From NCBI GenBank assembly GCA_045577755.1, contig JAZNJA010000057.1, positions 1 through 64,000 of the forward strand: a stretch of DNA of 64,000 bases, given 5' to 3'. The notes under the pieces were generated by a model. It was given only the letters and a program-made list of their open reading frames with translations. It made no database searches and was not told where the DNA came from. The DNA is from CAMEON01 sp045577755. GTDB lineage: Bacteria > Bacillota > Clostridia > Oscillospirales > CAG-272. A program made the translations under genes and the position numbers. Below, one piece after another: positions 8,644 to 16,734 of the stretch (position 1 is the first letter of the stretch; the number at the start of each line of letters is the position of its first letter).

Positions 8644-9960
8644 ATGAAAACAATCTACTATCGCCGCGCTCTGGCGGTGCTTTTGGGACTGGCTCTTCTT
8701 CTGGCCGCCCTCTCTGTGACGGGCTGCTCCAAAAAGGCCACCCCTCTTCTGGAGCTGGACGGACAGAGCATTTCTGTCAACCAGTACCAGTTCCTTCTCG
8801 CCCGTGTCAAGGGCTCTCTGGCCCAGAACGGCTATTCGGTCAACAGCTCCGGCTTCTGGGACGTCATCGTGGATTCCAACGGAGTCACCTATGACGAGTA
8901 CTTCCGTCAGGCCGTGCTGACCGACGCCCGCCGCTACCTCGCCGCACTCGCCATCTTCGAGGAGGAGGGTCTGAGCCTCTCCAAGAGCGATCTGGACGCC
9001 ATCGACGAGGATATTGAGGAGTACATCCGCGACGCGGGCTCCAAGTCCGCCCTCAACGCCACCCTGGCGACCTATGGCATCAACGTGGATATGCTCCGCG
9101 AGCTGTACGTCATTGAGGCCAAGTACGCCTACGTGCAGAATTTCATCTACGGTACCGACGGCTCCCTCATCGGCGCGCAGCCCCGTCTGGACTACCTGCA
9201 GGAGCACGCCGTATGCTTCCGCCAGGTGCTGATCCGCTCCTTTGATTACGTGTACGACACCGATACCAACGGTGACGTCATCTACTACCAGCCCGACGAG
9301 AACAACGCCCGAATCAACAACATCGCCTACGATACCGTTAACGGCAACACCCGCCTGGACGAAAAGGGCAAGAACATCGTGGATAAGAACGGTGACGACG
9401 TCTACTACCTCCCCAACGGAAAGATCGCCTACGACAAGGTGAACGGCGTCCGCGCCATTACCTACGACAAGGATGGCAACGCCAAGGTCGTTCAGTACTC
9501 CGCCGAGGAGCTGGCCGCTCACAAGGAGGCCGCCGAGGAGATCATGGCCGACGTGGCCAAGGGCGACTACGGCAGCTTCGAGTCACTGCTGGCCTCCTAT
9601 GAGAACGGTGACGATGACGCCTTTGTCACCGACGGCGACTACTGCTTCCTGTACACCACCGGAGACAACAGCTACGACTACCTCAACGACATCGCCGACG
9701 CCCTGGCTGAGGCAGAGGAGGGAGAGATCCGCATCGTTTCCTCGGAGTACGGCTATAACGTGGTCATGAAGTACCCCATCCCCCAGGATGCCGTCACCAA
9801 TTCCGCCTACGAGGATTGGTTCACCGACCTGGTCACCCGTGTGAAGGCCAAGCTTTTCCACGAGAAGTGCAGCCCCTACATGGACCGTGTGACGGTGGAC
9901 AAGGAGGCATTCTCCTCCCTTCCCTCCATGAAGGATATCGGCGCCAATTACTATTACTGA
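8644..9960 (+). CDS. PrsA/SurA-like lipoprotein (putative peptidyl-prolyl isomerase or foldase)
   Basis: 438 residues. A lipoprotein signal peptide (residues 1-28) ends in the lipobox LSVTGC, so the mature protein should be tethered outside the membrane. The region after it (LLELDGQSISVNQYQFLLARV) resembles the SurA/PrsA N-terminal chaperone domain. A parvulin-like rotamase region may run from about residue 190 to 390 (FRQVLIRSF; EEIMADVAKGDYGSFESLLA). That region contains a long, polar insertion rich in Asp, Asn and Tyr, so the isomerase domain is not certain. Its position after mfd matches the pth-mfd-PrsA order of Clostridia. A bidirectional terminator follows. Confidence 0.75.
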   Translation: MKTIYYRRALAVLLGLALLLAALSVTGCSKKATPLLELDGQSISVNQYQFLLARVKGSLAQNGYSVNSSGFWDVIVDSNGVTYDEYFRQAVLTDARRYLAALAIFEEEGLSLSKSDLDAIDEDIEEYIRDAGSKSALNATLATYGINVDMLRELYVIEAKYAYVQNFIYGTDGSLIGAQPRLDYLQEHAVCFRQVLIRSFDYVYDTDTNGDVIYYQPDENNARINNIAYDTVNGNTRLDEKGKNIVDKNGDDVYYLPNGKIAYDKVNGVRAITYDKDGNAKVVQYSAEELAAHKEAAEEIMADVAKGDYGSFESLLASYENGDDDAFVTDGDYCFLYTTGDNSYDYLNDIADALAEAEEGEIRIVSSEYGYNVVMKYPIPQDAVTNSAYEDWFTDLVTRVKAKLFHEKCSPYMDRVTVDKEAFSSLPSMKDIGANYYY

Positions 9961-9971
9961 TACCTAAGCAA

Positions 9972-10003
9972 CAAAAAAAGCCCTGAGCAAGGGCTTTTTT
10001 TGT
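9972..10003. terminator. Bidirectional terminator between convergent genes
   Basis: An AAAAAAAGCCC arm pairs with GGGCTTTTTTT around a 7-base loop. A and T runs on both sides let it serve the lipoprotein (plus) and the phosphodiesterase (minus). Confidence 0.85.
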
Positions 10004-10022
10004 TTATTTGTATAGGTCTCAG

Positions 10023-10577
10023 TCAGTCCTGTTTCAAGACAGCGGTACCGTCCGCGGAAAGAACGATGAAACGGCCGTCCTCATACAGGGCGTAGGAAGG
10101 GGGAAATCCACCCTTGGGAATGGAGACCGAGCCGGGGTTGAGCAGAAGGACACCGTCGGGGTTCTCCTCCAGCACGGGGATATGGGTATGCCCCGACAGA
10201 ACCACGCTGCCCGCGGGGAGCTTGGGGAGATCATTCGCGGTGGGATTCGCGCCGCTTCGGTGGCCGTGGCAGGCGAACCACGTTTTACCGTCCACGAAAA
10301 GCAGGGCGGTTTCCGCCATGATGGGAAAGGGCAGGACCATCTGGTCCACCTCGGTATCGCAGTTGCCGCGGACGCAGAAGAGCTTATCGGCTTGCTCCGA
10401 GAGCATGGCGATGACCGCCTTTGGGTCGTAGCCCTCGGGGAGGTCGTTGCGGGGGCCGTGGTAGAGAAGGTCACCCAAAAGGATCAGGCGATCCGCGCCC
10501 GAGGCGGTGAAGGCATCCAGCAGCTTTTTGCAGGCGGTGGCCGAGCCGTGGAGGTCGGAGGCGATCATGAGCTTCAT
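10023..10577 (-). CDS. YfcE-family metallophosphoesterase
   Basis: 184 residues, the same length as E. coli YfcE. Dimetal phosphoesterase motifs are present in order: SDLHGS near the N-terminus, GDLLYHGPRN, GNCD and GHTH. The family hydrolyses phosphodiesters in vitro; the physiological substrate is unclear. The start at 10577 follows GAGGAGG at good spacing; an upstream in-frame ATG lies within the preceding gene. It begins 13 bases after the DUF1963 gene stop, so the two form an operon. Confidence 0.9.
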   Translation of the reverse strand: MKLMIASDLHGSATACKKLLDAFTASGADRLILLGDLLYHGPRNDLPEGYDPKAVIAMLSEQADKLFCVRGNCDTEVDQMVLPFPIMAETALLFVDGKTWFACHGHRSGANPTANDLPKLPAGSVVLSGHTHIPVLEENPDGVLLLNPGSVSIPKGGFPPSYALYEDGRFIVLSADGTAVLKQD

Positions 10578-10590
10578 GGTGTTCCTCCTC

Positions 10591-11469
10591 TCAACCGCAC
10601 TGGAGCGCGAACCACACCCGGTCAAAGTTGCCCTCGGCCAGGTCCTGCTTACGGATATAGAAATACAGATTCCCCACATCGCCGTACATCAGCTCATAGT
10701 CCCCGTCCATGATGGAGGCCATCTGGAACAGAAGGACCCAATCGGAGGCGGCTCTGCGGATCTCCTCCTTGAGGTCGTCGGGAGTCTCGCGGTAGCTCTT
10801 GGAATCACCGCTGTACAGGCCTCGGGCGGACCGCTCACACTCGGTCAGCATCTCCCCCTGCACCAGATTGGCATAGCCCAAAAGCTTGTGCCGCTCGCTG
10901 TCCAGCTCGTAGCCCAGATCCTCCAGCGCCTCGTCGTAGTCGTCCCAATCCACGTCCGCGTCGGCGTGGCGGTCCAGCTCCTCGTAGCTGGGGTAGGAAT
11001 CCTTGGCCTTGCAGGAAATATCGTACTCCTTCACGGCGTGCTCCTCCGCAAGATCCTCGGGGAGGGCCGTGGGGATCAGCGCATCTGTGTCCTCAAAGCA
11101 GAAAACGCGGACACAGCCCTCGTCGGCGGGGTCGAAGCCCCAGCAGGAGGACTCCATCTCGTAGAAAAAGGAAAGCAGTCCCTTTTTGGGGAGCAGACCG
11201 TCCCGATCCAGGGGCGCGATCTCCGTCAGGTCGATCTGGCAGAGGAAGGACAGAGGTCTGTTGGCGGTCTCGCCGTCATAGTTCGCGGCCTCAAAGCGGG
11301 GCCACGCAAAGCCTGCGGGCAGGGCGGGCTGACCGCCAAACTTACTGCGGCAGGGGGAGCCGTTCTTACGGGCCTTTTTCAAGGTGATGGCGATCTCGTT
11401 TTTGCGAAGAGCCTGCAAAAGCTGACCCAGATCGTTATCTTGCTTTTTATTCATTTTCGCATTGGACAT
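10591..11469 (-). CDS. DUF1963 (YwqG-like) protein
   Basis: 292 residues, cytosolic, no signal or membrane segment. It matches the YwqG/DUF1963 family through the order SKFGGQPALP, RPLSFLCQIDL, GLLSFFYE, LLGYANLVQGEM and GNLYFYIRKQDL. The biochemical function of the family is not established. AGGAGA lies 8 bases before the ATG at 11469. The upstream leader (about 11499-11525) contains TAACCCATTGAT, also found before rlmN and the gene at 53206. It is cotranscribed with the downstream phosphodiesterase. Confidence 0.85.
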   Translation of the reverse strand: MSNAKMNKKQDNDLGQLLQALRKNEIAITLKKARKNGSPCRSKFGGQPALPAGFAWPRFEAANYDGETANRPLSFLCQIDLTEIAPLDRDGLLPKKGLLSFFYEMESSCWGFDPADEGCVRVFCFEDTDALIPTALPEDLAEEHAVKEYDISCKAKDSYPSYEELDRHADADVDWDDYDEALEDLGYELDSERHKLLGYANLVQGEMLTECERSARGLYSGDSKSYRETPDDLKEEIRRAASDWVLLFQMASIMDGDYELMYGDVGNLYFYIRKQDLAEGNFDRVWFALQCG

Positions 11470-11535
11470 ATCGGTTTCTCCTAAAATTCTAAATTTCCTT
11501 ATCCATCAATGGGTTACATGGGCGTAACCCCTCTA

Positions 11536-11695
11536 GGGCATCTCAAAAACTCATCGTGCTACGAGCGGCGAGAAGATTTTTCGTCAGTCTATGCAAAAAA
11601 ACGCGCGTATAGTTGACCCTATACGAAGTTTTTTTGTGACGAATGACGGGAAAGATTCCGCCGATTCGTTGCGCGAGGGGTTTTTTGAGATGCCC
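11536..11695. mobile_element. 160-bp palindromic MITE-like element
   Basis: The element is bounded by 14-base perfect terminal inverted repeats, GGGCATCTCAAAAA at 11536 and its complement ending at 11695. Inside are further inverted segments, including CGTATAG/CTATACG at the centre and TTCGTCA/TGACGAA. It has no coding capacity. A clear target duplication is not visible. It sits directly against the rsgA stop codon, so rsgA transcripts could end in its hairpin. Confidence 0.7.
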
Positions 11696-11700
11696 TCTTG

Positions 11701-12681
11701 TCAATCGTACTTCTTTTTCCCCTTCAGGGTGGTATACAGCTCCTTGTAGGAGGCGTGGCGGATGGGGGATATCTCCTTTTTGGCCACGGCTTCCAGGATG
11801 GCGCACTCCTCGTCGTTGATATGGGTGCAGTCGGTATACCGACATTTGCCGAGGTAGGGGCCGAACTCGCGGAAGGTGTGGGGGAGGTCCTCCAGCTCAA
11901 AGAAATCGAACCGCTCGAAGTCCAGAAGGGAGAAGCCTGCTGTGTCGGCTATGTAGCCACCCTGTGCGCCGGGCAGGTCGAAGAGCTCGGTGTGGCGGGT
12001 GGTGTTCTTGCCGCGGCCGATCTTCTCGCTGATGTCTCCCGTGGTGAGGTCCAGGCCCTCAAAAACGGTGTTGAGGAGGGTGGACTTTCCCGCGCCCGAG
12101 GCTCCCGCTACGGCGGTGATCTTGCCCTTCAGCTCGGTATGGGCGAAGTCGGCAAATGCCTGCACCCCCTCTCCCGTGTAGCAGGACAGAACGAAGGTAC
12201 GGTAGCCCACCTTTCCATACAGGGCGGCGATCTTGGCGGACCGCTTGGGAGAAAGCTCACTCTTGCCCACGATGATCACGGGCTCGATATCATTGAACTC
12301 CAGGATGGACAACAGCTTGTCCACCGTGGGGATGTCGGGGTCGGGGGAGGCGGCGGCGATGACCACCAGCATGGTATCCAGATTGGCCAGCGGAGGGCGG
12401 ATGAGGCTGTTTTTGCGGGGGAGAATATCGTCGATCACCAGGCCCGTGCGCTCGGCGGAGGGGGTGACCTTGCCGTCGGTCACCGCAAATGAGGTGTCGT
12501 CGTACTGCACCTCCACCAGGTCTCCCACAAGGGGGGTGGTACGCTCGTGGCGGAAGGTCCCGCGGGCGCGGCACTCCACCGTTTGTCCCGTCAGAGGGGA
12601 GTTGGGGATCCCCGCGTCCAGTCGGACAGTGTAGAGTCCCCCCGTCATTTTTATGATGCGTCCCGTTTGGGTGTAGGTCAT
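11701..12681 (-). CDS. rsgA: Ribosome small subunit-dependent GTPase A
   Basis: 326 residues. A circularly permuted GTPase that assists late 30S assembly. The order is an OB-fold (residues about 1-75), an NKxD-equivalent VGKSEL, P-loop GASGAGKSTLLN and G3 DTAGF. A C-terminal zinc knuckle follows (CRYTDCTH with a distal cysteine in EEC). AAGGAAG precedes the ATG at 12681. The gene stands alone on the minus strand and is divergent from azlC. Confidence 0.96.
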   Translation of the reverse strand: MTYTQTGRIIKMTGGLYTVRLDAGIPNSPLTGQTVECRARGTFRHERTTPLVGDLVEVQYDDTSFAVTDGKVTPSAERTGLVIDDILPRKNSLIRPPLANLDTMLVVIAAASPDPDIPTVDKLLSILEFNDIEPVIIVGKSELSPKRSAKIAALYGKVGYRTFVLSCYTGEGVQAFADFAHTELKGKITAVAGASGAGKSTLLNTVFEGLDLTTGDISEKIGRGKNTTRHTELFDLPGAQGGYIADTAGFSLLDFERFDFFELEDLPHTFREFGPYLGKCRYTDCTHINDEECAILEAVAKKEISPIRHASYKELYTTLKGKKKYD

Positions 12682-12804
12682 GAAAATACTTCCTTTTCCT
12701 TGGATTACCTATATGATACCCCAAAACCGTGATTTTGTAAAGTAGTATGGAAGAAAAAACTTGGAATTTCGGAGAAAAAAGCAGGATAAATTCGTCAAAT
12801 GCCC

Positions 12805-12833
12805 TTGAAACTTGGAGTGTTTTGCGGTATAAT
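12805..12833 (+). promoter_or_regulatory. Sigma-A promoter of azlCD
   Basis: TTGAAA at 12805-12810, a 17-bp spacer and TATAAT at 12828-12833. The leader to azlC is about 46 nt. Confidence 0.75.
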
Positions 12834-12885
12834 ATCGGTATCATTTCACTTTACTTCATTAGAACGGAACATACACGAAATAATC

Positions 12886-13650
12886 ATGAAAAAGCAAGCA
12901 TACACCTTCCGGGAGGGACTGCGGGACGGCGTGCCGATTGGCCTCGGCTATCTGTCGGTCTCCTTCGGTATCGGCATCGCGGCGGTGGCGGCGGGGCTGT
13001 CCCCCCTCATTGCCCTCATCATATCCATGACCAACGAGACTTCAGCCGGTCAGAAGGCTGGTCTGGACCTTATCGCCGACTGTCTGCCCCTGGCCGAGGG
13101 CATCATCACCATGATCTTGTCCCAGCTGGTCATCAATCTGCGCTACTCCCTCATGGGCATCTCCCTGTCCCAACGGCTGGACGGTAGCTTCACCACCCCC
13201 TGGCGGATGCTCCTCTCCTTCAGCATCACCGACGAGATCTTCGCGGTGGCATCCACCAAAAAGGAAAAGGTGGGGGTGTACTACTTCGCGGGTCTGGGCT
13301 GTATCCCCTACATCGGCTGGGCGGCGGGGACGCTCCTGGGTGCTCTGGCAGGGACGCTTCTCCCCGAAATGGTGCGAGGCTGCCTCGGACTCATGCTCTA
13401 TGGGATGTTCATCGCCATCATCATCCCGCCCGCGAGACGGGAGCGAGGGGTGCTGTTTGCGGTCTGTCTGGCGGTGGCCCTGTCCTGTGTCTTCTATTTC
13501 CTACCCCTCTTTGATTTCCTGTCGGACGGTCTCGCCCTCATCATCGCGGCGGTGGTCTCGGCGGCGGTGGCGGCTCTGCTCTTCCCCGTGGCCGCGCCCC
13601 ATGAGGACGTGGAGACCCCCGCGCCCGACGGTGGGGAGGTGAGCGCATGA
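12886..13650 (+). CDS. azlC: AzlC-family branched-chain amino acid exporter, large subunit
   Basis: 254-residue integral membrane protein. Hydrophobic segments run through most of the sequence, starting at IGLGYLSVSFGIGIAAVAAG. The family motif around NETSAGQKAGLDLI is seen near residues 48-61. With AzlD it forms a membrane pair that exports branched-chain amino acids or analogues; the substrate here is inferred. The start at 12886 has only a poor ribosome binding site; an in-frame ATG at 12799 precedes the promoter -10 box and is excluded. It overlaps azlD by four bases (ATGA), indicating translational coupling. Confidence 0.88.
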   Translation: MKKQAYTFREGLRDGVPIGLGYLSVSFGIGIAAVAAGLSPLIALIISMTNETSAGQKAGLDLIADCLPLAEGIITMILSQLVINLRYSLMGISLSQRLDGSFTTPWRMLLSFSITDEIFAVASTKKEKVGVYYFAGLGCIPYIGWAAGTLLGALAGTLLPEMVRGCLGLMLYGMFIAIIIPPARRERGVLFAVCLAVALSCVFYFLPLFDFLSDGLALIIAAVVSAAVAALLFPVAAPHEDVETPAPDGGEVSA

Positions 13651-13982
13651 GCCAGCTTTCCATGTCCATGGGGCATCTCGCCCTGTATCTGGCGGTCATG
13701 GCGGGCGTCACCTACCTCATCCGCATGATCCCCTTCACCCTCTTCCGCAAGGAGATCAAGTCCGCCTTCTTCCGCAGCTTTCTGGCCTACGTGCCCTACG
13801 CGGTGCTGGGCGCCATGACCTTCCCCTCCATTTTCTTCGCCACGGCTTCCCTCCCCTCGGCCATCGCGGGGACGGTCATCGCCCTGGTCCTGGCCTTCTT
13901 CAAGCGGTCTCTTCTGACCGTGGCGGTGGGGGCGTCGGGGACGGCGCTGGTTGTGGAGCTGGTGATGATGTATTTGCTGTAA
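13647..13982 (+). CDS. azlD: AzlD-family branched-chain amino acid transport subunit
   Basis: 111 residues with three to four predicted membrane helices. MAGVTYLIRMIPFTLFRK is the typical AzlD signature near residues 19-36. It is the small partner of AzlC; the ATGA overlap shows they are one operon. The palindromic element starting at 13981 overlaps its stop codon. Confidence 0.9.
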   Translation: MSQLSMSMGHLALYLAVMAGVTYLIRMIPFTLFRKEIKSAFFRSFLAYVPYAVLGAMTFPSIFFATASLPSAIAGTVIALVLAFFKRSLLTVAVGASGTALVVELVMMYLL

Positions 13983-14236
13983 ATTGGGATTTAGCGAACT
14001 GTTTGACGGAGCAGATCGGTATGTTCTAGGGGGCCACCTCATCCGTCGGCTTCGCCGACACCTTCTCCTCCAGGAGAAGGCGTCGGTAACCGCAACCCCT
14101 TGAGATATAAAGATCTTTCGGGTCGTGGTAACCTAGGCTTCTCCTGGAGGAGAAGCCCCCGCGAAGCGGGTGATGAGGTGGCCACCTACCCAATTCCACT
14201 CTGCTCCGTCAGACCGACAAACCCAAATTTGAATTT
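13981..14236. repeat. Large intergenic palindromic element (E1)
   Basis: Inverted arms enclose the azlD-glnN gap. The outer arms are AAATTGGGATTT (13981) against AAACCCAAATTT (14219). Inside them are TGACGGAGCAGA (14004) against its exact complement (14200), and GGCCACCTCATC (14032) against its exact complement (14172). The core holds three separate short hairpins: 14045-14059, 14061-14080 and 14137-14157. It has no coding potential. The outer arms resemble those of the elements at 46804 and 53753. Confidence 0.8.
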
Positions 14237-14274
14237 CTACCAAATCGCCATTCTCACAGAAAGGATATACCCTT

Positions 14275-16389
14275 ATGTCCACAAAAAAGATCCCCGAGCT
14301 CTTCGGCAGCATGGTCTTCAACGACGACGTCATGCGCTCCCGCCTTCCCCGCGAGGTCTACAAGGCTCTGACCAAGACCATTGAGAAGGGCCGCACCATC
14401 GACCCCGCCATCGCCGACGTGGTGGCCAACGCCATGAAGGATTGGGCCATTGAGAAGGGCGCCACCCACTATACCCACTGGTTCCAGCCTCTGACGGGGG
14501 TGACCGCCGAGAAGCACGACGCCTTCATCTCTCCCATCGCGGGGGACCGTGTGGTTATGGAGTTCTCGGGCAAGGAGCTGATCAAGGGCGAGACCGACGG
14601 CTCCTCCTTCCCCTCGGGCGGTCTGCGGGCCACCTTTGAGGCCCGCGGCTACACCGCCTGGGATCCCGCCTCCTACGCCTTCGTCAAGGACGGTACCCTC
14701 TACATCCCCACCGCCTTCTGCTCCTATACGGGCGAGGCTCTGGATACCAAGACCCCCCTGCTCCGCTCCATGGACGCCATCAGTGAGCAGTCCCTCCGCA
14801 TCCTACGCCTCTTCGGTGACACCACCACCACCCGCGTCACCACTACGGTGGGGGCTGAGCAGGAGTATTTCCTGGTGAATCAGGAGTATTTCGAGCAGAG
14901 AAAGGATCTCATCTACTGCGGCCGTACCCTTTTCGGCGCTCCCGCCCCCAAGGGACAGGAAATGGACGACCACTACTTCGGCCCCATCAAGCCCAAGGTG
15001 GCCGCCTTTATGGACGAGCTGGACGAGGAGCTGTGGAAGCTGGGCATCAACGCCAAGACCGAGCATAATGAGGCCGCCCCCGCCCAGCACGAGCTGGCGC
15101 CCATCTACGCCACTACCAACATGGCGGTGGATCAGAACCTCATCATCATGGAGCATATGCGGCTCATCGCCGAGCGCCACGGGCTGGTCTGCCTCCTCCA
15201 CGAGAAGCCCTACGCGGGGGTCAACGGCTCGGGTAAGCACAACAACTGGTCCCTGACCACCGATACGGGCAAGAATCTGGTGGACCCCGGCAAAACTCCT
15301 CGGGAAAACACCCGCTTCCTCTTGTTCCTGGCCGCCATTGTCCGCGCCGTGGACGAGTATCAGGATCTGCTCCGTATGTCGGTGGCCTACCCCGGCAACG
15401 ACCACCGCTTGGGCGGCTTTGAGGCGCCTCCCGCCATCATCTCCATGTTCCTGGGCGAGGAAATGAACGATATCGTCAATTCCATCGTGGAGGAGCGGGT
15501 CTACACCGACCATAAGGCGGGTACCATGAACCTGGGCATTCCCTCTGTCCCCACCTTCCGCAAGGACACCACCGACCGCAACCGCACCTCTCCCTTTGCC
15601 TTCACCGGTAACAAGTTTGAGTTCCGTTCCCTGGGATCCTCCCAAAACATCGCCATGCCTAACGTGGTCATCAACACCGCCGTAGCCTCGGTGCTCTGCG
15701 ACATGGCCGACACCCTGGAGGCCGCCGTGGCCGAGGGACAGGAGTTCTCCGTCGCCGTGGCACGGGTGATCAAGGATACCCTCGCCGCCCATAACCGCAT
15801 CATCTACAACGGAAACGGCTACTCCCAGGAGTGGTTGGCCGAGGCCGCCCGCAGAGGGCTCTCCAACCTCCGCACCACGGTGGAATCCTGCGAGGTGCTG
15901 ACGAGCGAAAAGTCGGTGGAGCTGTTCTCCCGCTTCGGGGTTCTATCCTCGGTGGAGCTCCACGCCCGCCGCGAGATCCTGCTGGAAAGCTACGCAAAGA
16001 TGCTCAACATTGAGGCTCAGACCATGATCCTCATGGCCACAAGGCAGATCATCCCCGCTGTGGAATCCTATATTACCAAGTTGGGTAGTGCCGCACGGGC
16101 TAAGCTGGATATTCTGGGAGACACCGCCGTCGGTATCCGCGTGGAGCGGGAGCTGATGACCCGCCTCTCCGAGCTGACCGCCGCCACCTACGACGCCGTG
16201 AACGCCCTTCGGCAGGCCGACCGCGAGGCCCAGACCGCAGGGGATGCCCACGCAATTGCCGTGGCCTTCCGCGACAAGGTAGTTCCCGCCATGGCCGCCC
16301 TCCGTGCCCCTGTGGACGAGATGGAAACCCTTGTCGCCTCCCGGGATTGGCCCCTGCCGACATATGGGGAAATGATGCACAAGCAGTAA
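14275..16389 (+). CDS. glnN: Glutamine synthetase type III
   Basis: 704 residues, the size of GlnN/GSIII (about 700) rather than GSI (about 450). It makes glutamine from glutamate, ammonia and ATP. The catalytic region shows GAEQEYFLV and the nucleotide/ammonia loop motif NGSGKHNNWSLTTD near residues 320-333. A C-terminal helical GSIII extension follows. AGAAAGGA stands 11 bases before the ATG. No promoter was seen inside the palindromic element just upstream, and no P-II gene or glutamine riboswitch was recognised nearby. Confidence 0.97.
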   Translation: MSTKKIPELFGSMVFNDDVMRSRLPREVYKALTKTIEKGRTIDPAIADVVANAMKDWAIEKGATHYTHWFQPLTGVTAEKHDAFISPIAGDRVVMEFSGKELIKGETDGSSFPSGGLRATFEARGYTAWDPASYAFVKDGTLYIPTAFCSYTGEALDTKTPLLRSMDAISEQSLRILRLFGDTTTTRVTTTVGAEQEYFLVNQEYFEQRKDLIYCGRTLFGAPAPKGQEMDDHYFGPIKPKVAAFMDELDEELWKLGINAKTEHNEAAPAQHELAPIYATTNMAVDQNLIIMEHMRLIAERHGLVCLLHEKPYAGVNGSGKHNNWSLTTDTGKNLVDPGKTPRENTRFLLFLAAIVRAVDEYQDLLRMSVAYPGNDHRLGGFEAPPAIISMFLGEEMNDIVNSIVEERVYTDHKAGTMNLGIPSVPTFRKDTTDRNRTSPFAFTGNKFEFRSLGSSQNIAMPNVVINTAVASVLCDMADTLEAAVAEGQEFSVAVARVIKDTLAAHNRIIYNGNGYSQEWLAEAARRGLSNLRTTVESCEVLTSEKSVELFSRFGVLSSVELHARREILLESYAKMLNIEAQTMILMATRQIIPAVESYITKLGSAARAKLDILGDTAVGIRVERELMTRLSELTAATYDAVNALRQADREAQTAGDAHAIAVAFRDKVVPAMAALRAPVDEMETLVASRDWPLPTYGEMMHKQ

Positions 16390-16440
16390 ATCATACGAAT
16401 CATCAGGACACCTGCTTGCCCATTGAGCTTCGACAGAGGA

Positions 16441-16488
16441 CGACATATGGGGACGTATGGGAAAATGACGCATAAGCAGTCAATTCAT
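16441..16488 (+). pseudogene. Decayed copy of the glnN 3' end
   Basis: Bases 16441-16488 repeat the last codons and stop region of glnN (16358-16394), with an 8-base insertion and substitutions. Both copies share GACATATGGGGA and AAGCAGT followed by AATTCAT or AAATCAT. It is too short to code for anything. Confidence 0.55.
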
Positions 16489-16517
16489 CCTCGATCCCCC
16501 AAATCACGTCGATCTAT

Positions 16518-16541
16518 GGGGGTTACATCCATGTAACCCCC
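16518..16541. repeat. Perfect 11-bp hairpin after glnN
   Basis: GGGGGTTACAT at 16518 pairs perfectly with ATGTAACCCCC ending at 16541, with a 2-base loop. No T run follows. It may protect the mRNA 3' end ahead of the real terminator. Confidence 0.6.
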
Positions 16542-16552
16542 TACAAAAGCAG

Positions 16553-16583
16553 AAAAGACCACCCATTTCGGCGGTCTTTTTTT
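16553..16583 (+). terminator. Rho-independent terminator of glnN
   Basis: AAAAGACC and GGTCTTTTTTT form a stem around CGG/CCC-rich bases, ending in seven T. Confidence 0.8.
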
Positions 16584-16623
16584 GCCAAGGGGCACAGTTT
16601 TCCCGTTCATTCCCGCGACATAC

Positions 16624-16656
16624 GAAAGGCCCCCCGCCGAGGCGAGGGGCCTTTTT
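16624..16656. terminator. Second terminator, likely bidirectional, between glnN and nifJ
   Basis: AAAGGCCCC pairs with GGGGCCTTT around a GC-rich loop. A on the left and T on the right fit use from both strands. The nifJ stop is about 80 bases away. Confidence 0.65.
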
Positions 16657-16734
16657 CTATCCGATCCGTGGGATCACAGATCCCCGCGAAGCGGTGCTCT
16701 CGTGTAATTACGATCCGTATTTACCGTCTACTGA

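Noticed and set aside
14041..14160. Small gene within the palindromic element before glnN
   Set aside because: Only short frames made of repeat sequence; no conserved protein features.
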